DNA from: Allolobophora icterica
Taxonomy: Eukaryota; Annelida; Clitellata; Crassiclitellata; Lumbricidae
Direction of reading: 5' to 3'
Assembly (NCBI GenBank): GCA_963556255.1
Contig: OY744609.1
Coordinates: forward strand, 18,441,309 to 18,505,308
DNA: 64,000 nt
Shown here in pieces: positions 1-10,192 of the stretch (position 1 is the first letter of the stretch; every line of letters begins with the position of its first letter). The translations under genes and the position numbers were made by a program. The notes beneath the pieces were generated by a model. It made no database searches and was not told where the DNA came from. It was given only the letters and a program-made list of their open reading frames with translations.

Positions 1-447
1 TACCAACTGAAGTACGTGTACGCCTACCTCTCGTACGCCGACCGACGCTGTATGACACGTAGGCTCCGATATCAACCCGAGGCCTGTTTCACGCCCCGCA
101 CGTTTAACGATTTTATTTGTTAGCGGCGCAACCAGACGAAAGGGGAAGGAAAATGACGACCGAGTAGATGCCCAACACATAATGTAAGTGTGTACTGCAC
201 CACAGCAGGGCAGCATACACGACGTTCGCGAGCGCGGGGCCGTGGGATGCAAGCAAACACAAGACGTACAGAGATCAGCGGTGTGCGGGTAAAACGAGAC
301 TTGGGCGAAAAGAGTTCCGAAGAATATCGTCATTGGCTAACGCAGCCATGTTTAGTTCCGTCAATACCATTTTCTTGCGCTTCAATGATCCAAATCATAG
401 TTTCACCCAATTAGTTTGCCCGTTAGACTACTCTGGACTCCTTTTCC

Positions 448-680
448 CAGTTTGACCTCCCGGACTCTGACCTGGCACCGGAACAGGGCAGCCTGGCTAT
501 TGCCGCGTATTGCGGACTTGATTTGATTCATTGATTCATGCTGGATATTTATATAGCGCCTCTTCAGAGACCTATTCAGGTATAGCGCCGGTGAATAAGC
601 TGGTCTCCCTTACGTGGCTTTTGTGTGGCGCTGATAAATTTCGGAGATTTAAATTTATATTTACATTTGGAAAAATGTTG
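448..680 (-). repeat. Dispersed repeat fragment with 'tatagcgcc' motif
   Basis: This segment shares extended similarity with 29847-29985: both run through GACCTGGCACCGGA, then TATAGCGCCGGT, then AAGCTGGTCTC, and end in TTTATATTTACA. A second piece of the same repeat is at 4505-4560. The TATATAGCGCC motif recurs at the 3' ends of the CR1/L2-like fragments in this window, so this is probably a LINE-tail derivative. Family and strand are inferred. Confidence 0.5.
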
Positions 681-961
681 TTCCAATTATTTTTTTATCA
701 AGGCAACTGGTAGCTATAACTTCGCCTCACTACAAGTTGTGCCTACAGCTGATTGAGTTGGAACCGACTTGGCACCGGAACCGATTTGATACCACAGCCA
801 CACTGTATGTGCGTCAGTCTTCAGCGCACAACACACACAGCTGCCACAGCAACAGCAACAGCTACAGCTGCTGGGTCGATGACGACGCGTCGGCTCTTAC
901 TGTAGACCGAGGATGCCTTGTGCGCAGCTGCTGAAGCTGTACGTTCGATCGATACCAGACG

Positions 962-1030
962 ATACAAGGCAGACGGATGGATGGATGAATGGATGAATGG
1001 ATGGATGAATGGATGGATGAATGGATGGCC
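962..1030. repeat. (ATGG)n/(GATGAATG)n microsatellite
   Basis: A short run of ATGGATGG alternating with ATGAATGG. It creates a spurious open frame of repeated tryptophan, methionine and asparagine codons. Confidence 0.85.
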
Positions 1031-2805
1031 TTCGCTTATCGAACTCAGTGGCTCTTTGCAGGGTCTGCCTGGAACAGAAGTTCAGTCTCCGCGCAAGTTA
1101 TTGCTTGGCCAGACGAACCAACAACATAGGCCTAGCCTACAAGTCTACGTAGAAAGCCTTGGTCCGATCACGCTACGCATATCGCATGCAATAAAAGATC
1201 GTATCAGTAAGTAAGTTAGTAGAGACGTTTATAAGGCGCTAGCGCTCACGACGACCATTATCACTGAGTCAGATATATCGAAATACATACTATTAGGCTA
1301 CATAGCCTACATTGACGCATGAAGTAACTCTGCAGACTGATACAAATGTAAGTTTACACGGGTTTATATAGCGACCGCATACCGCCTCCACTCTGATCAT
1401 TTTTCAATGAATTGATCGGGCGAGATCCTTCATCACCGCTGCCCGTTTGAATGGGCGCCACGTCACTTAACGACATCTTATGACAACAAAGGCCGTGACG
1501 TCAGCAGAAATTATTTCTAATGGCTTTCACCGTTCGTATGTAGTAGGCCTATGTAGGTCCTATGTTCGTTTATTTAACCAGTCATGCACTGCATGGCAGA
1601 ACCATGCGTGTTACAAGATAGAAGTGAATGTGTTACATAATTATGACCATTGATTCTCTTATTTCTTTTGCTTTAGTATATATTTTTATATAGCATGCGA
1701 CGATGTGAGGGATATAGTTCCTGTCGTCTTTATCGGTACGTAGGACGAGGCCATGCTCAGTATGCTGCCTAGGTCACAGATTGTATGTAGGCCTATTGTA
1801 GAGACCCTTTGGGAAGGACCGAGTCCGCGAGGAACGCTGTATAGCGTTCACAAGCACGTCGTCTGCCTTGCGCGTGAAGAAGTCAGCTGAGGGGATCCTC
1901 TGGGTGTATCCTCCGCGCCTCGTCCTTCCCATAAGCCGTCCTAGACGTGCTCTGCGCCAGCACTTGTAAAGCCCCACCATGAGGAAGACGCGTAGGCCTA
2001 CATCATGCATAGTACAGCCTTACTGCTACAATGTTTTGGCCTGCTGCAGGTGTAACAAAGCCGGTAAGTTTCCAAAAGTAGCGCGACTTAGAGCACGCTC
2101 GGAGCTATACCGTACGTACTCAATTCAAGAACAGGACTGGACCGAGCATATTGAGTTTGATCACCCAGTAAGGGCAATGCGGACAAAAGAAGGGACGTCA
2201 ATGACCAGTCTTTAAGGGGTGCTTTATAGAAATAAGATTACAATAAATTACACAAGGGGTTTCCCAACGCGGAAGTCCGCGTCTAAATTTGGCAAATGGG
2301 TTATTTAGCCGTCTGTGCCTTAAACGCCCAATTCAGTCACAGAGAACTTCGTAGGCCTACTGTACATCATGTGTTGGGTGTAATCGTAGGCCCCCTAATC
2401 TCAAAATTTCTACAGCACCCAAACAAAGCGAAATCGCGGAAACCAGATTTGTTGTAAATGGAGTGCTTTGGCTGGGCGCGCCAGTAGGCCTACCAAAGAA
2501 TCCTACCACGCATCAGAGAAAGCCATGATACAGCCAGCGCTCGTGACTAAGCTGATGCCCTCCCCTTATCTTTCAAGTGGTGCTGTAGGAATTTGGAGAT
2601 AACGATGCTAAATCAATATTGTAGCCTAATCTAGCCCAGGCATTAGTAATCCATGCATTTTTAAAGCGCAAAGTCACACAAGTTACTTGTCCACCTCACC
2701 GTCAGATACCATATTCACATTTTTGCAGATTTGTTAGTACAATGGGATAATTGACATTGCTTTTGCTTACACAATCACGATACCTGCTTCAACAGTTGAA
2801 ATAGC

Positions 2806-2977
2806 CATTCTAAGTAGGCCCTAGTTCAGTTTAAAATGTCCATCTGCTAGCAGTGACTTCGAGTTTGTGTTAGCGGCTAACACAAACTCGAAGTCACTGC
2901 TAGCAGATGGACATTTTAAACTGAACTACTTAGAATGACAAATGTTAGGCTAACAGTTAGCCTAACATTTGTCATTC
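2806..2977. repeat. Two adjacent perfect palindromes (twin hairpins)
   Basis: The first palindrome has two identical 52-bp arms (2823-2874 and 2876-2927) separated by one G. Its stem continues for about 10 more bp (CATTCTAAGT on the left, ACTTAGAATG on the right) after a 7-nt bulge on the left side. It runs directly into a second perfect hairpin with 21-bp arms (2933-2953 and 2957-2977) and a 3-nt loop. No mismatch is seen in either set of arms. Confidence 0.95.
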
Positions 2978-3340
2978 AAGAGAAAAGCTTTTAACTACCA
3001 CAAATATTGCCAAATAGTGCAATAATACGTAAGTTATTAAGTGCAAGACGGGACAGATTTGGAAAAGCCTCGTGTCATTATTGTGTTCATTAAAATCTTT
3101 AAATCTGTGTGTGAACTCTTAGATGTAGGAAACCGAGTGATCAACCCGCCTTGCCAGAGTTTGAAGCGATAGCCTGGCATTTTCTATAAATCTCCTAAAG
3201 CAATAATTAATTTATAAATTCCCCAAGCGTAAGCATTAGAACTTCGTTTCGTGTGACGCAAAGAATAGGCCTACATGTAGGCCTAGTGTGAAATTTTCAA
3301 AACTCCGCGCCTTTTTAGCAACTTAGAATACAACTCACAA

Positions 3341-3664
3341 TTTTAGTGACGTAGGACTAACAAACAGAATTAAGGATAGCGGTTCCCATGGACAGAGCAG
3401 TGACGTGACAAACAGATGCAAGGACAAAAGACGTAAAATATAGAGAGCAATGATGCAACAAACAGAATGAAACACAGCGGATGCCAAAGAGAAACAGTGA
3501 CGACTGTGACGTAAAGAGAAGCAGTGACGTAACAAGAATGAAAAAGATCGTCTCTCTCTGACACCATGGCGGGTACCAAAAATACAGAGACCAGTGACGT
3601 AACAAACAAACAGACGGCAAGGCCGTGGAAGCTAAAAAGAGAAAGAGCAGTGACGTAACAAGAA
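3341..3664. repeat. Degenerate minisatellite with TGACGTAA motif
   Basis: Imperfect units of roughly 45-65 bp combine GTGACGTAACAAACAGAATG with a purine stretch (AAAGAGAAAGAGCA) and a GCGGATACCAAA-like block. The same array resumes at 4196-4252 and 6117-6790. Every unit carries a TGACGT core, resembling the CRE/ATF site. The open frames on the minus strand here are repeat artefacts. Confidence 0.75.
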
Positions 3665-4195
3665 GAATGAAAGTAAGTAAGTAAAGTAAGTATATTCTTT
3701 ATTAAACGCTAGCAAACGCACAGCGCTTTACATACAATTATACACAAAGAGGAAAGAAAAATATAACAGTAATAATGACGTTAAATTATAAATGAAAATA
3801 ATAGCAACAGAGCCTAGCTGTACAGCATTCTACCCAGGAAACCTCGTCGGGTAAGGGAGTCAAATCTAGGGAGAACCAGATTATGAGAACGTGGGCGCAA
3901 ATCATACCCGGTCTTATGAACAGGAGGAAGAAGGTCGTGGAGGAGGTGACTAGGGTTTTTGAGAATGTTCTTAAAGAGATCACGATCAGCTTTTTTGCAA
4001 AGTTCATCAAAAGTAGGAAAAGAAGGAGGGAGGTAGCCGAGATGAACCAACTTACGGATAATTGCGCCCAAATGATCAAGTTCCTGCTTGTTAGCAAAGC
4101 CAAACCATACCTGGGAACAGTACAGCATACGGTTGACAGTGGTAGCCCGTATTACATCATGAAGCCTGGGGCCCGAGAGCCCATGAGAAACTAAG
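3665..4195 (-). mobile_element. 5'-truncated CR1/L2-like LINE, 3' end of ORF2
   Basis: On the minus strand the frame 3814-4128 resembles the C-terminus of non-LTR reverse transcriptases: an HLGAIIRKLVHLGYLPP block, a charged FKNIL segment, HDLLPPV, YDLRPRSH and a final RRGFLGRMLYS. Its 3' tail at 3665-3700 is (TTAC)n, read on the plus strand as GTAAGTAAGTAA. It lies inside the TGACGTAA minisatellite, which continues on both sides. The reverse-transcriptase core is absent, so it is a dead fragment. Confidence 0.7.
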
Positions 4196-4252
4196 ATACG
4201 ATGAGCGTCTCTCTCTTACACCATTGCGGATACTAAAAAGATAGAGATCAGC

Positions 4253-4441
4253 CATAGGCGTAATTTGTGGGGGGTACGAGGGGTACCCGTACCCCCACTT
4301 TTTGGACTGGGGGGTACCGTACCCCCACATTTTGAACAATGCCAATGAATATTTTATTATTGTGCCTTCCGCAGTCTCAGCCTTGTTTCGTGTATGTAAG
4401 AAATTGGTACCCCCACTTTTTAGACCAAAGTTACGCCCCTG
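4253..4441. mobile_element. 189-bp TIR element, left copy of composite
   Basis: Imperfect terminal inverted repeats CATAGGCGTAATTTG and CAAAGTTACGCCCCTG enclose GGGTACC-rich DNA. A copy of exactly the same length lies at 5928-6116 in the same orientation. The 8 bp to its left are AGATCAGC, whereas those to its right are ATTATTAT, so this copy alone has no target-site duplication. Confidence 0.75.
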
Positions 4442-4534
4442 ATTATTATTATTATCATTATTAAATTTCTCAGTCCCACTGTGCCACACAAAAGCTGCGT
4501 GATGTGAAAGCTGGTCTCTCTGACGTGGCTTTTG

Positions 4535-4725
4535 TGTGCGCAGAGAAATTTAGATGATTTTTGTAATTGTAATTGTAAGTGAACATTTATATAGCGCCAA
4601 TGAAATCAGAGGCGCTCTAGACCCGCATCACTGCCAAAACCGGCAAAAAGAAAGGTTATCAAGCGTCTACGGAACTGAAGAGGAGAGAGGACAAGAAAGA
4701 CAAGATTTACATTTAGGACCTACAT
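4535..4725 (-). mobile_element. LINE 3'-end fragment, (CAATTA)n-tailed family
   Basis: Starts with TTGTAATTGTAATTG and ATTTATATAGCGCC, then continues with AAAACCGGCAAAA, AAGCGTCTACGGAACTGAAG and AGGAGAGAGGACAAG. The same string is found at 27930-28220, 32160-32440 and 39475-39690. In longer copies the minus strand encodes a non-LTR reverse-transcriptase C-terminus. Only the extreme 3' end is left here. Confidence 0.7.
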
Positions 4726-5206
4726 TATATACAACGTAGGCCTACATAATGGTAGGCCTACATCGTTGTAGGCTTATATATCTAAAACGAGGCCTATCAT
4801 GAATGTTGCTTTGTCAATATATATTGTGTTGCTATACAAATTAGCAAACGGTCCCGCAAAAATAGTTCTCGCAAAGACTTAAACATAATTTAATCAATTA
4901 TATTGGATATTTCATTTCTAATAATATTACCGCTACGGCGCTAGGCCTACCTTATTGTATTATTTTAATAAGCGCTGTTATCGGTATTTATAAATGAGTT
5001 GACCCAGGTATTTCGAGTTTTAAATATAAATGACGTCATTTCAATGTTTGTTCATATATTCCGATGACGTCATCGTCTCTATAGTTTCCGCGGCTTTGTT
5101 GCAATATTGTTACTTTGCTCCGGGTGTTTTCTCGGGGACGGAGGTCTTCGGTGGACGAAGCTTTCGCCTGTGTCAGTAGTTTGTTATACTTTTCCCTGCT
5201 GAGCCT

Positions 5207-5860
5207 CTGGCGTGGCGTAAAACCCCGTAAGCTCATTGTTTGGCAGGAGGGCCTCTGGCGTGGCGTAAAACCCCGCAAGCCAATACTTTGTACGTAGTTA
5301 TACTTTTCCCTGCTGAGCCTCTGGCGTGGCGTAAAACCCCGTAAGCTCATTTGTTTGGCAGGAGGGCCTCTGGCGTGGCGTAAAACCCCGTAAGCCAATA
5401 CTTTGTCAGTAGTTTATTATACTTTTCCCTGCTGAGCCTCTGGCGTGGCGTAAAACCCCGTAAGCTCATTTGTTTGGCAGGAGGGTCTCTGGCGTGGCGT
5501 AAAACCCCGTAAGCCAATACTTTGTCAGTAGTTTGTTATACTTTTCCCTGCTGAGCCTCTGGCGTGGCGTAAAACCCCATAAGCCAATACTTTGTCAGTA
5601 GTTTGTTATACTTTTCCCTGCTGAGCCTCTGGCGTGGCGTAAAACCCCGTAAGCCAATACTTTGTCAGTAGTTTATTATACTTTTCCCTGCTGAGCCTCT
5701 GGCGTGGCGTAAAACCCCGTAAGCTCATTTGTTTGGCAGGAGGGCCTCTGGCGTGGCGTAAAACCCCGTAAGCCAATACTTTTTCAGTAGTTTGTTATAC
5801 TTTTCCCTGCTGAGCCTCTGGCGTGGCGTAAAACCCCATAAGCCAATACTTTTTTGGTGT
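5207..5860. repeat. Higher-order satellite, about 11 copies of a 30-bp core
   Basis: The core GCCTCTGGCGTGGCGTAAAA followed by CCCCGTAAGC is nearly invariant in about eleven copies. Two spacers alternate: a short one (TCATTTGTTTGGCAGGAG) and a longer one (CAATACTTTGTCAGTAG then TTATACTTTTCCCTGCTGA). Unit lengths of about 52 and 67-70 bp form pairs, with two places where the long unit is repeated alone. The spacing is not a multiple of three, so the repeated-peptide frames on either strand are not genes. Confidence 0.9.
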
Positions 5861-5927
5861 TTTGTGTTGTGTATTTCGGTCACTTCAATCATGCACAGAT
5901 CTACACGGGCGTTTAATGCCTCAAGTT

Positions 5928-6116
5928 CATAGGCGTAATTTGGGGGTACGAGGGGTACCCGTATCCCCACTTTTGGACTGGGGGCACAGTACCCCCCCCC
6001 CACATTTTGAACAATTTCAATCAATATTTTATTATTGAGCCTTCCCAGAGATCGCAGTCTCAGCTTGTATGTAAGAAATTGGTACCCCCACTTTTTAGAC
6101 CAAAGTTACGCCCCTG
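5928..6116. mobile_element. 189-bp TIR element, right copy of composite
   Basis: Same ends (CATAGGCGTAATTTG / CAAAGTTACGCCCCTG), orientation and length as the copy at 4253-4441. Left flank is CTCAAGTT and right flank AGATCAGT, so its duplication partner is the left flank of the other copy. Confidence 0.75.
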
Positions 6117-6790
6117 AGATCAGTGACTTAACAGACTGAAAGACCGCGGATGCTGAACAGAGAAAGAGCAGTGACATAACAAAGAGAATGAAAGAGAGCG
6201 GGTATAAAATAGGTAGAGAAGCAGTGATGCACCGCCGGCCTTCGGGGGTGCGAAACGTGCGTTCGCACAGGGCCCGCAGCTTATGGGGCCCGAAAATGTC
6301 ACAGAAAATTAACATTAACAAGACACCCTAATAATAATAATGAAAAACAATTTGACGTGTCATGGAGGGCCCCATACAGTATTCTCTGCACATGGCCCGA
6401 AATATTCTAAGGCTGGCACTGAATGACGTAACAAACAGATGGAAAGACAGCGGGTATCAACGAGAGAAAGAGAAGTGAAGTAACAAACAGAATGAAAGAA
6501 AGCGGGTACCAAAGAGTGACGTAACAAACAGAAAGAAAGCCGGAGGACGCCAAAGAGAAAGAGAGCCGTGAGGTAACAAAGAAAATCCAAGACTGTGGAT
6601 GCCACAAAAAGAGAGCAGTAACGTAACAAACAGACGGAAAGACAGCAGCTGCCGAGAGGTTACTGATGTAACAAATAGAATGAAAGCGAGTGGTTACCAA
6701 AGAGAGAGAAAGACAGAGAGACAGAGACAGAGAGAGAAGGAGGGGGAGAGAGAGACACGTAACAAAGAGAATGAAAGACTGCACATGCCA
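6117..6790. repeat. TGACGTAA minisatellite, right block
   Basis: Continuation of the array at 3341-3664, with repeated GTGACGTAACAAACAGA, GAAAGACAGCGG and ACCAAAGAGAAAGAG blocks. It is interrupted by a hAT-type element (6240-6421) and ends in a GAGA-rich stretch (about 6700-6760). Confidence 0.75.
6240..6421. mobile_element. CAGTGCCGGCC hAT-type MITE, short copy
   Basis: Begins CACCGCCGGCCTTCGGGG (decayed CAGTGCCGGCCTTAGGGG) and ends AAGGCTGGCACTG. It shares GGGCCCGAAAATGTCACAG and AAGACACCCTAATAAT with the copies at 20720-21319 and 43464-43786. Flanks AGTGATG and AATGACG match at 5 of 7 positions, differing only by transitions. It sits inside the minisatellite. Confidence 0.7.
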
Positions 6791-6914
6791 AAGGCTGATC
6801 GGGTCGGGTTATGGCCCACGGGCCGTATGCAGGAGATCTACTGCCACCAGCTTCAGAAGAGCCTTCTCCCTCTGTCTGATCTCATTTCTAAACAGTGGAA
6901 AATTTACATTATTA

Positions 6915-7010
6915 TTAAGTAAGTAAGTAGCCTTTATTTGCATATAACAAGCGCACATGCATTACATGTATACAATGAATCAATGACTACATAAATATTT
7001 TGAAAATAAA
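6915..7010 (-). repeat. LINE 3' tail fragment
   Basis: Plus-strand AAGTAAGTAAGTAGCCTTTATTTGC followed by AACAAGCGCACATGCATTAC resembles the tails at 3665-3740 and 50148-50230, in the same antisense orientation. No coding remnant is attached. The following 7.0-7.75 kb holds no gene that I can support. Confidence 0.5.
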
Positions 7011-7755
7011 CTATAACAGGAGCAGCTTATAAAGTCACACATGTACAACTAGATATAATTTAAGATACAGCGATTAACAAAGCTGCTTTTAAACAATTTA
7101 GACTTAACAAGAGGCAGTATGAAAGGATGTCCTCTCTTGCGAAGCGAGTATGCAAGTCACAATTTTAGACATACAAAAATCAATATTTTGAAAATCTCGG
7201 CGAGCCAGACGAACCCACTCGGCGGGCTGGATTATGACCCACGGGCCGTAATGTTGGACAACCCTGATATTGGCCTTCAAATTGATTGGCCTTCAAATGA
7301 ACCACAGTTAAGTTTCTTTAGCTATCAGACAACCTGGAGAAGTAGGACTGTCGGAGAGGTGTCAACTGTATGCCACCCCACCTCTGACTATTAGTAAACT
7401 ACATGTATCAAGCAGCTCAGCAGCAAGTCTGACATGGATTAAATATAGATTAATATACACTGTTCTATAGAATTTGGGGGGAGGGGTGCGTCAAGCATAC
7501 ATACGCTGGTGATGGGGGTGTAAAAAAGTACACATGCGTACAAGGAGGGGGATAAATTTTCCGGATTTCTGCCTACATACTAAATGGATGGCCCCCATCT
7601 TAACTGCCGTTGATGAAGTCACTGGCAGCACTACATATATATTATCTCATGTGGGGCTATGGCAGGCCATGAACTTCCAAGACACAATTGTCAGTCCATC
7701 AAAATGGAAAAACATTGAAAGATATAATATTAGCAACATGTTGATAGGATGGTGG

Positions 7756-8291
7756 CATTGGCAGCGATCTAGGGGGGGGGGACGGGGGTACATGTCCCCC
7801 CACCTTTAAGAGTGGGGGGACATTCCATGCATTTGTCCCCCCACCTTTTGAAGAAACACCAAAAAATGCTGAGAAATGTAATTGCGTGTGAGGGTTTTTG
7901 GAGCGTTTTGGTGATCAGAGGAGGTAAAAATCAAAATTTGGAGGAGAAGTGTCCCCCAAATTACGAGAAAGAAGAAGGTTATTTGTTGGGAGATGGTCAA
8001 AAAGTTGTAAAAAGAGGTGGACTGTCGGAGATGAAATGGATATTTTTTGGAGATAAATTGGTGAAAATGAAAGTGCGGGGAAAAAAGTAAAAAGTTGTCA
8101 AAATGTTGTAAAAAGAGGTGAAGGACTAAAAAAAAAAAAGTCATCAACTTTTTTCGGAGATGAAATGGAAATTTTTCGAGATAAAGTGGCAGAAAATTTT
8201 TTTTTGGGGACAAGATTTTCCAAAAACGGTCGTCGACGAGATCGTGGCCGACTTTGTCCCACCCACCTCTCAGACAAGATCGCCGCCACTG
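7756..8291. mobile_element. hAT-type MITE, CAGTGGCGGCGATC family (536 bp)
   Basis: Ends are CATTGGCAGCGATC and, inverted, CAGTGGCGGCGATC. A perfect 8-bp duplication, GATGGTGG, flanks it (7748-7755 and 8292-8299). The interior has a G-rich left part and AAAAAGTTGT/TTTTTTGG blocks but no transposase frame. A 264-bp relative is at 30340-30603. Confidence 0.9.
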
Positions 8292-8299
8292 GATGGTGG

Positions 8300-9080
8300 T
8301 GTAGCAGAGTCCCGATAAGATAGGATGAAGTTATCACATATAATTGAAAAGTGTGATTTAAAATTTAATAAAATATAATAATTCAAGGAGGAAGCTGAGA
8401 ACGGGAGCATTGTCTCCCCAAATCTTTGGAACAGAACAACTTCAGACTTTAACAACCTGTTAAGAATTAAGAAGTTTGTCATTTTCCCATCTGAATTTGC
8501 ATTAAAGAGCAATATATATCACAAAGGCATTACATAACTGAATCCAGAACCCCAAAAGACTAGACCTTAAAAAATATGTAAACTTCAAACTTTCACCGAG
8601 GCCCCTTTCCCTGCACGCTCTTCATTCGAACCTCCATCAGAAAGCAGGTTTCATTGAATATGGGAACAGAATGAAAGTCAATCATAAACTCTGTCTCAAA
8701 GCATCAGGCAAAAGACGATAAGCAGGCGAAAGACGATTAGCTTTCAAACTTTGCCTTCTCGTATCCTCGAAACAAACTTGATGCCAATTTTGCACATTAT
8801 TCTAAAAAAATCAAAATGAAAAAACAGATCACCAGCAAAACATTATAATCCACAAAAGACATGATCAGTTTGTCGCTAGCAATAGATTTTCTTTATCTGC
8901 ACAAGCAACTGTAAATTTGTACAGTGCTTATACAAGACGCTAAACTAAGGATGCTAAAAATGAAAGGCCAAAGTTCATCAGTAAGCAAACAGCGCTCGGA
9001 TAACTAGAAGTCGCCAGGATTGCCGACACAGATTCCCATCCATCTTTGACAGATGTTTAGAGTTGCATCAACGATGATGA
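8300..9080. other. Unannotated AT-rich intergenic DNA
   Basis: No supported gene. 8930-9060 weakly resembles 53440-53520 (AAAGGTCATCAGT...AGCAAGCG...GATGACTAGA), which suggests another old dispersed repeat. Confidence 0.4.
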
Positions 9081-9084
9081 AAGA

Positions 9085-10030
9085 TGAAGTCCACAGCATA
9101 TAGTTGTGCACACAGCACATAGTTCCTGCAGGGTCTTTCACCAGCTATATGCTGATGACGTACAGGCCTATGTTCATTGTCCCCCTGACTGTGCAGTGGT
9201 GGCTGTCCGACAGATGTGTCAGGCAATGGACGCCCTTTCTAACTTGCTAGCCTCTAACCGTCTTGTTCTCAATTCGTCTAAGACCCAGTTAATCTGGCTT
9301 GGTGGTCGCAGGCGACTGGCTGGCGTTGATCTGCCCTTGGTTGCCGATACTTTACCATGTTACTTTCTTAGAATCATTCCAAGACTCTGTTTCTCCCCTC
9401 ATATAAATCAGCTTACTCGTAGCTGCTATTATCAGCTGCGCGTTATCTCTCGCTCCTTATCTCATGATGCTGCAGCTACTCTTATCCATGCCTTTGTCAC
9501 TAGTCGACTTGACCATTGCTGCTCGATCCTGGTGGGCCTGCCACTTTCTCTGACTGCTCGTCTTGATCGGGTTCTTTGATCTGCTGTGCGTCTCATTGGT
9601 CGCCCTCCTAAACGTGCCTCTGTCTCAGGCTATATGCACGACACATTACACAGGCTCCCCATCTTGCAACGCATCAACTATAGAATAGCTGCACTGATCT
9701 GGCGATGCCTTCTTGGCTGTGCCCCGGTTTACTTACGTGAGCTCTGCTGTCCTGTCTCTCATGTAGCTGGCCGCCGAGCCCTTCGCTCTTCTTCTGCGGT
9801 TGAGCTCTTGGTTCCTCGTACTACCACTGCAACTAGGCAGTGTCGTGCTTTCTCTGTGGTTGGTCCCTTCATCTGGAATCATCTCCCATTGCAGATTCGC
9901 CTTTTGCCTAAGAATGGTATTTTTTAAGTTACTTAAGTCCAGTTTAAATTGCCGTGGTTGGGCTGGGAGCGTTTCTGAGTACGTAACTTGAAGGGGTGCT
10001 ATATTAAATTTTCAAAATGAATGAATGAAT
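9085..10030 (+). pseudogene. CR1/L2-like non-LTR retrotransposon, broken ORF2 3' half
   Basis: The frame 9106-9579 carries the reverse-transcriptase catalytic YADD motif (FHQLYADDVQAY), followed by a thumb region ending RLDHCCSILVGLPLSL. A TGA at 9577-9579 breaks the reading, which resumes at 9586-9927 with the usual C-terminal segment ([52 protein letters not shown]). The 3' end is (AATG)n around 10016-10030, as is common for this clade. The N-terminal part and endonuclease are absent, so it is 5'-truncated. Related C-terminal fragments lie at 14188-14556 (plus) and 45820-46150 (minus). Confidence 0.85.
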
Positions 10031-10192
10031 TAAATAGTTGCCTCACCATCCAAAATTCATTGAAAATGAAAGGAAAGGTAGCACCTGGATATTGTTACTA
10101 CATCCATCAGATCTCTGCAGGGCAGGGATTTGCCTTCGTCTGGCCCATTAGTCGCAGAACAACATCTATTCGGCAGATGTCTCCACAAGACT

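Larger units (their letters stand above)
1..2800. other. Intergenic DNA without a recognisable gene
   Basis: No open frame here has splice-site support, family motifs or credible length. The stretch contains a LINE-tail fragment (448-680), a short ATGG-type microsatellite (962-1030) and many copies of the palindromic octamer TAGGCCTA, often as GTAGGCCTAC. It could hold the 5' end or regulatory DNA of a gene to the left, but nothing in the sequence proves this. Confidence 0.5.
4253..6116. mobile_element. Composite 1.86-kb insertion bounded by two TIR elements
   Basis: Two 189-bp TIR elements (4253-4441 and 5928-6116) flank a LINE fragment and an 11-unit satellite. The outer edges carry a matching 8-bp direct repeat, AGATCAGC at 4245-4252 and AGATCAGT at 6117-6124, while neither inner edge matches. 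Removing the block rejoins the surrounding minisatellite unit as ...ATAGAGATCAGTGAC.... This fits transposition of the whole block using the outermost ends. Ectopic exchange between two elements is the alternative. Confidence 0.6.

Noticed and set aside
2823..2927. Pre-miRNA interpretation of the 52-bp hairpin
   Set aside because: Perfect pairing and a 1-nt loop are unlike miRNA precursors, which have mismatches and a larger terminal loop; small-RNA data would be needed.
5207..5860. CRISPR-like array
   Set aside because: The spacers are just two alternating sequences, not unique ones, and the genome is eukaryotic.
5036..6024. Minus-strand frames with repeated GFTPRQR peptide
   Set aside because: The repeat period is not a multiple of three and the peptide changes frame between units, so it is satellite DNA.
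3335..6784. Cys/Ser/Leu-rich minus-strand frames over the TGACGTAA minisatellite
   Set aside because: They are repeat-derived, overlap in several frames and have no conserved domain.
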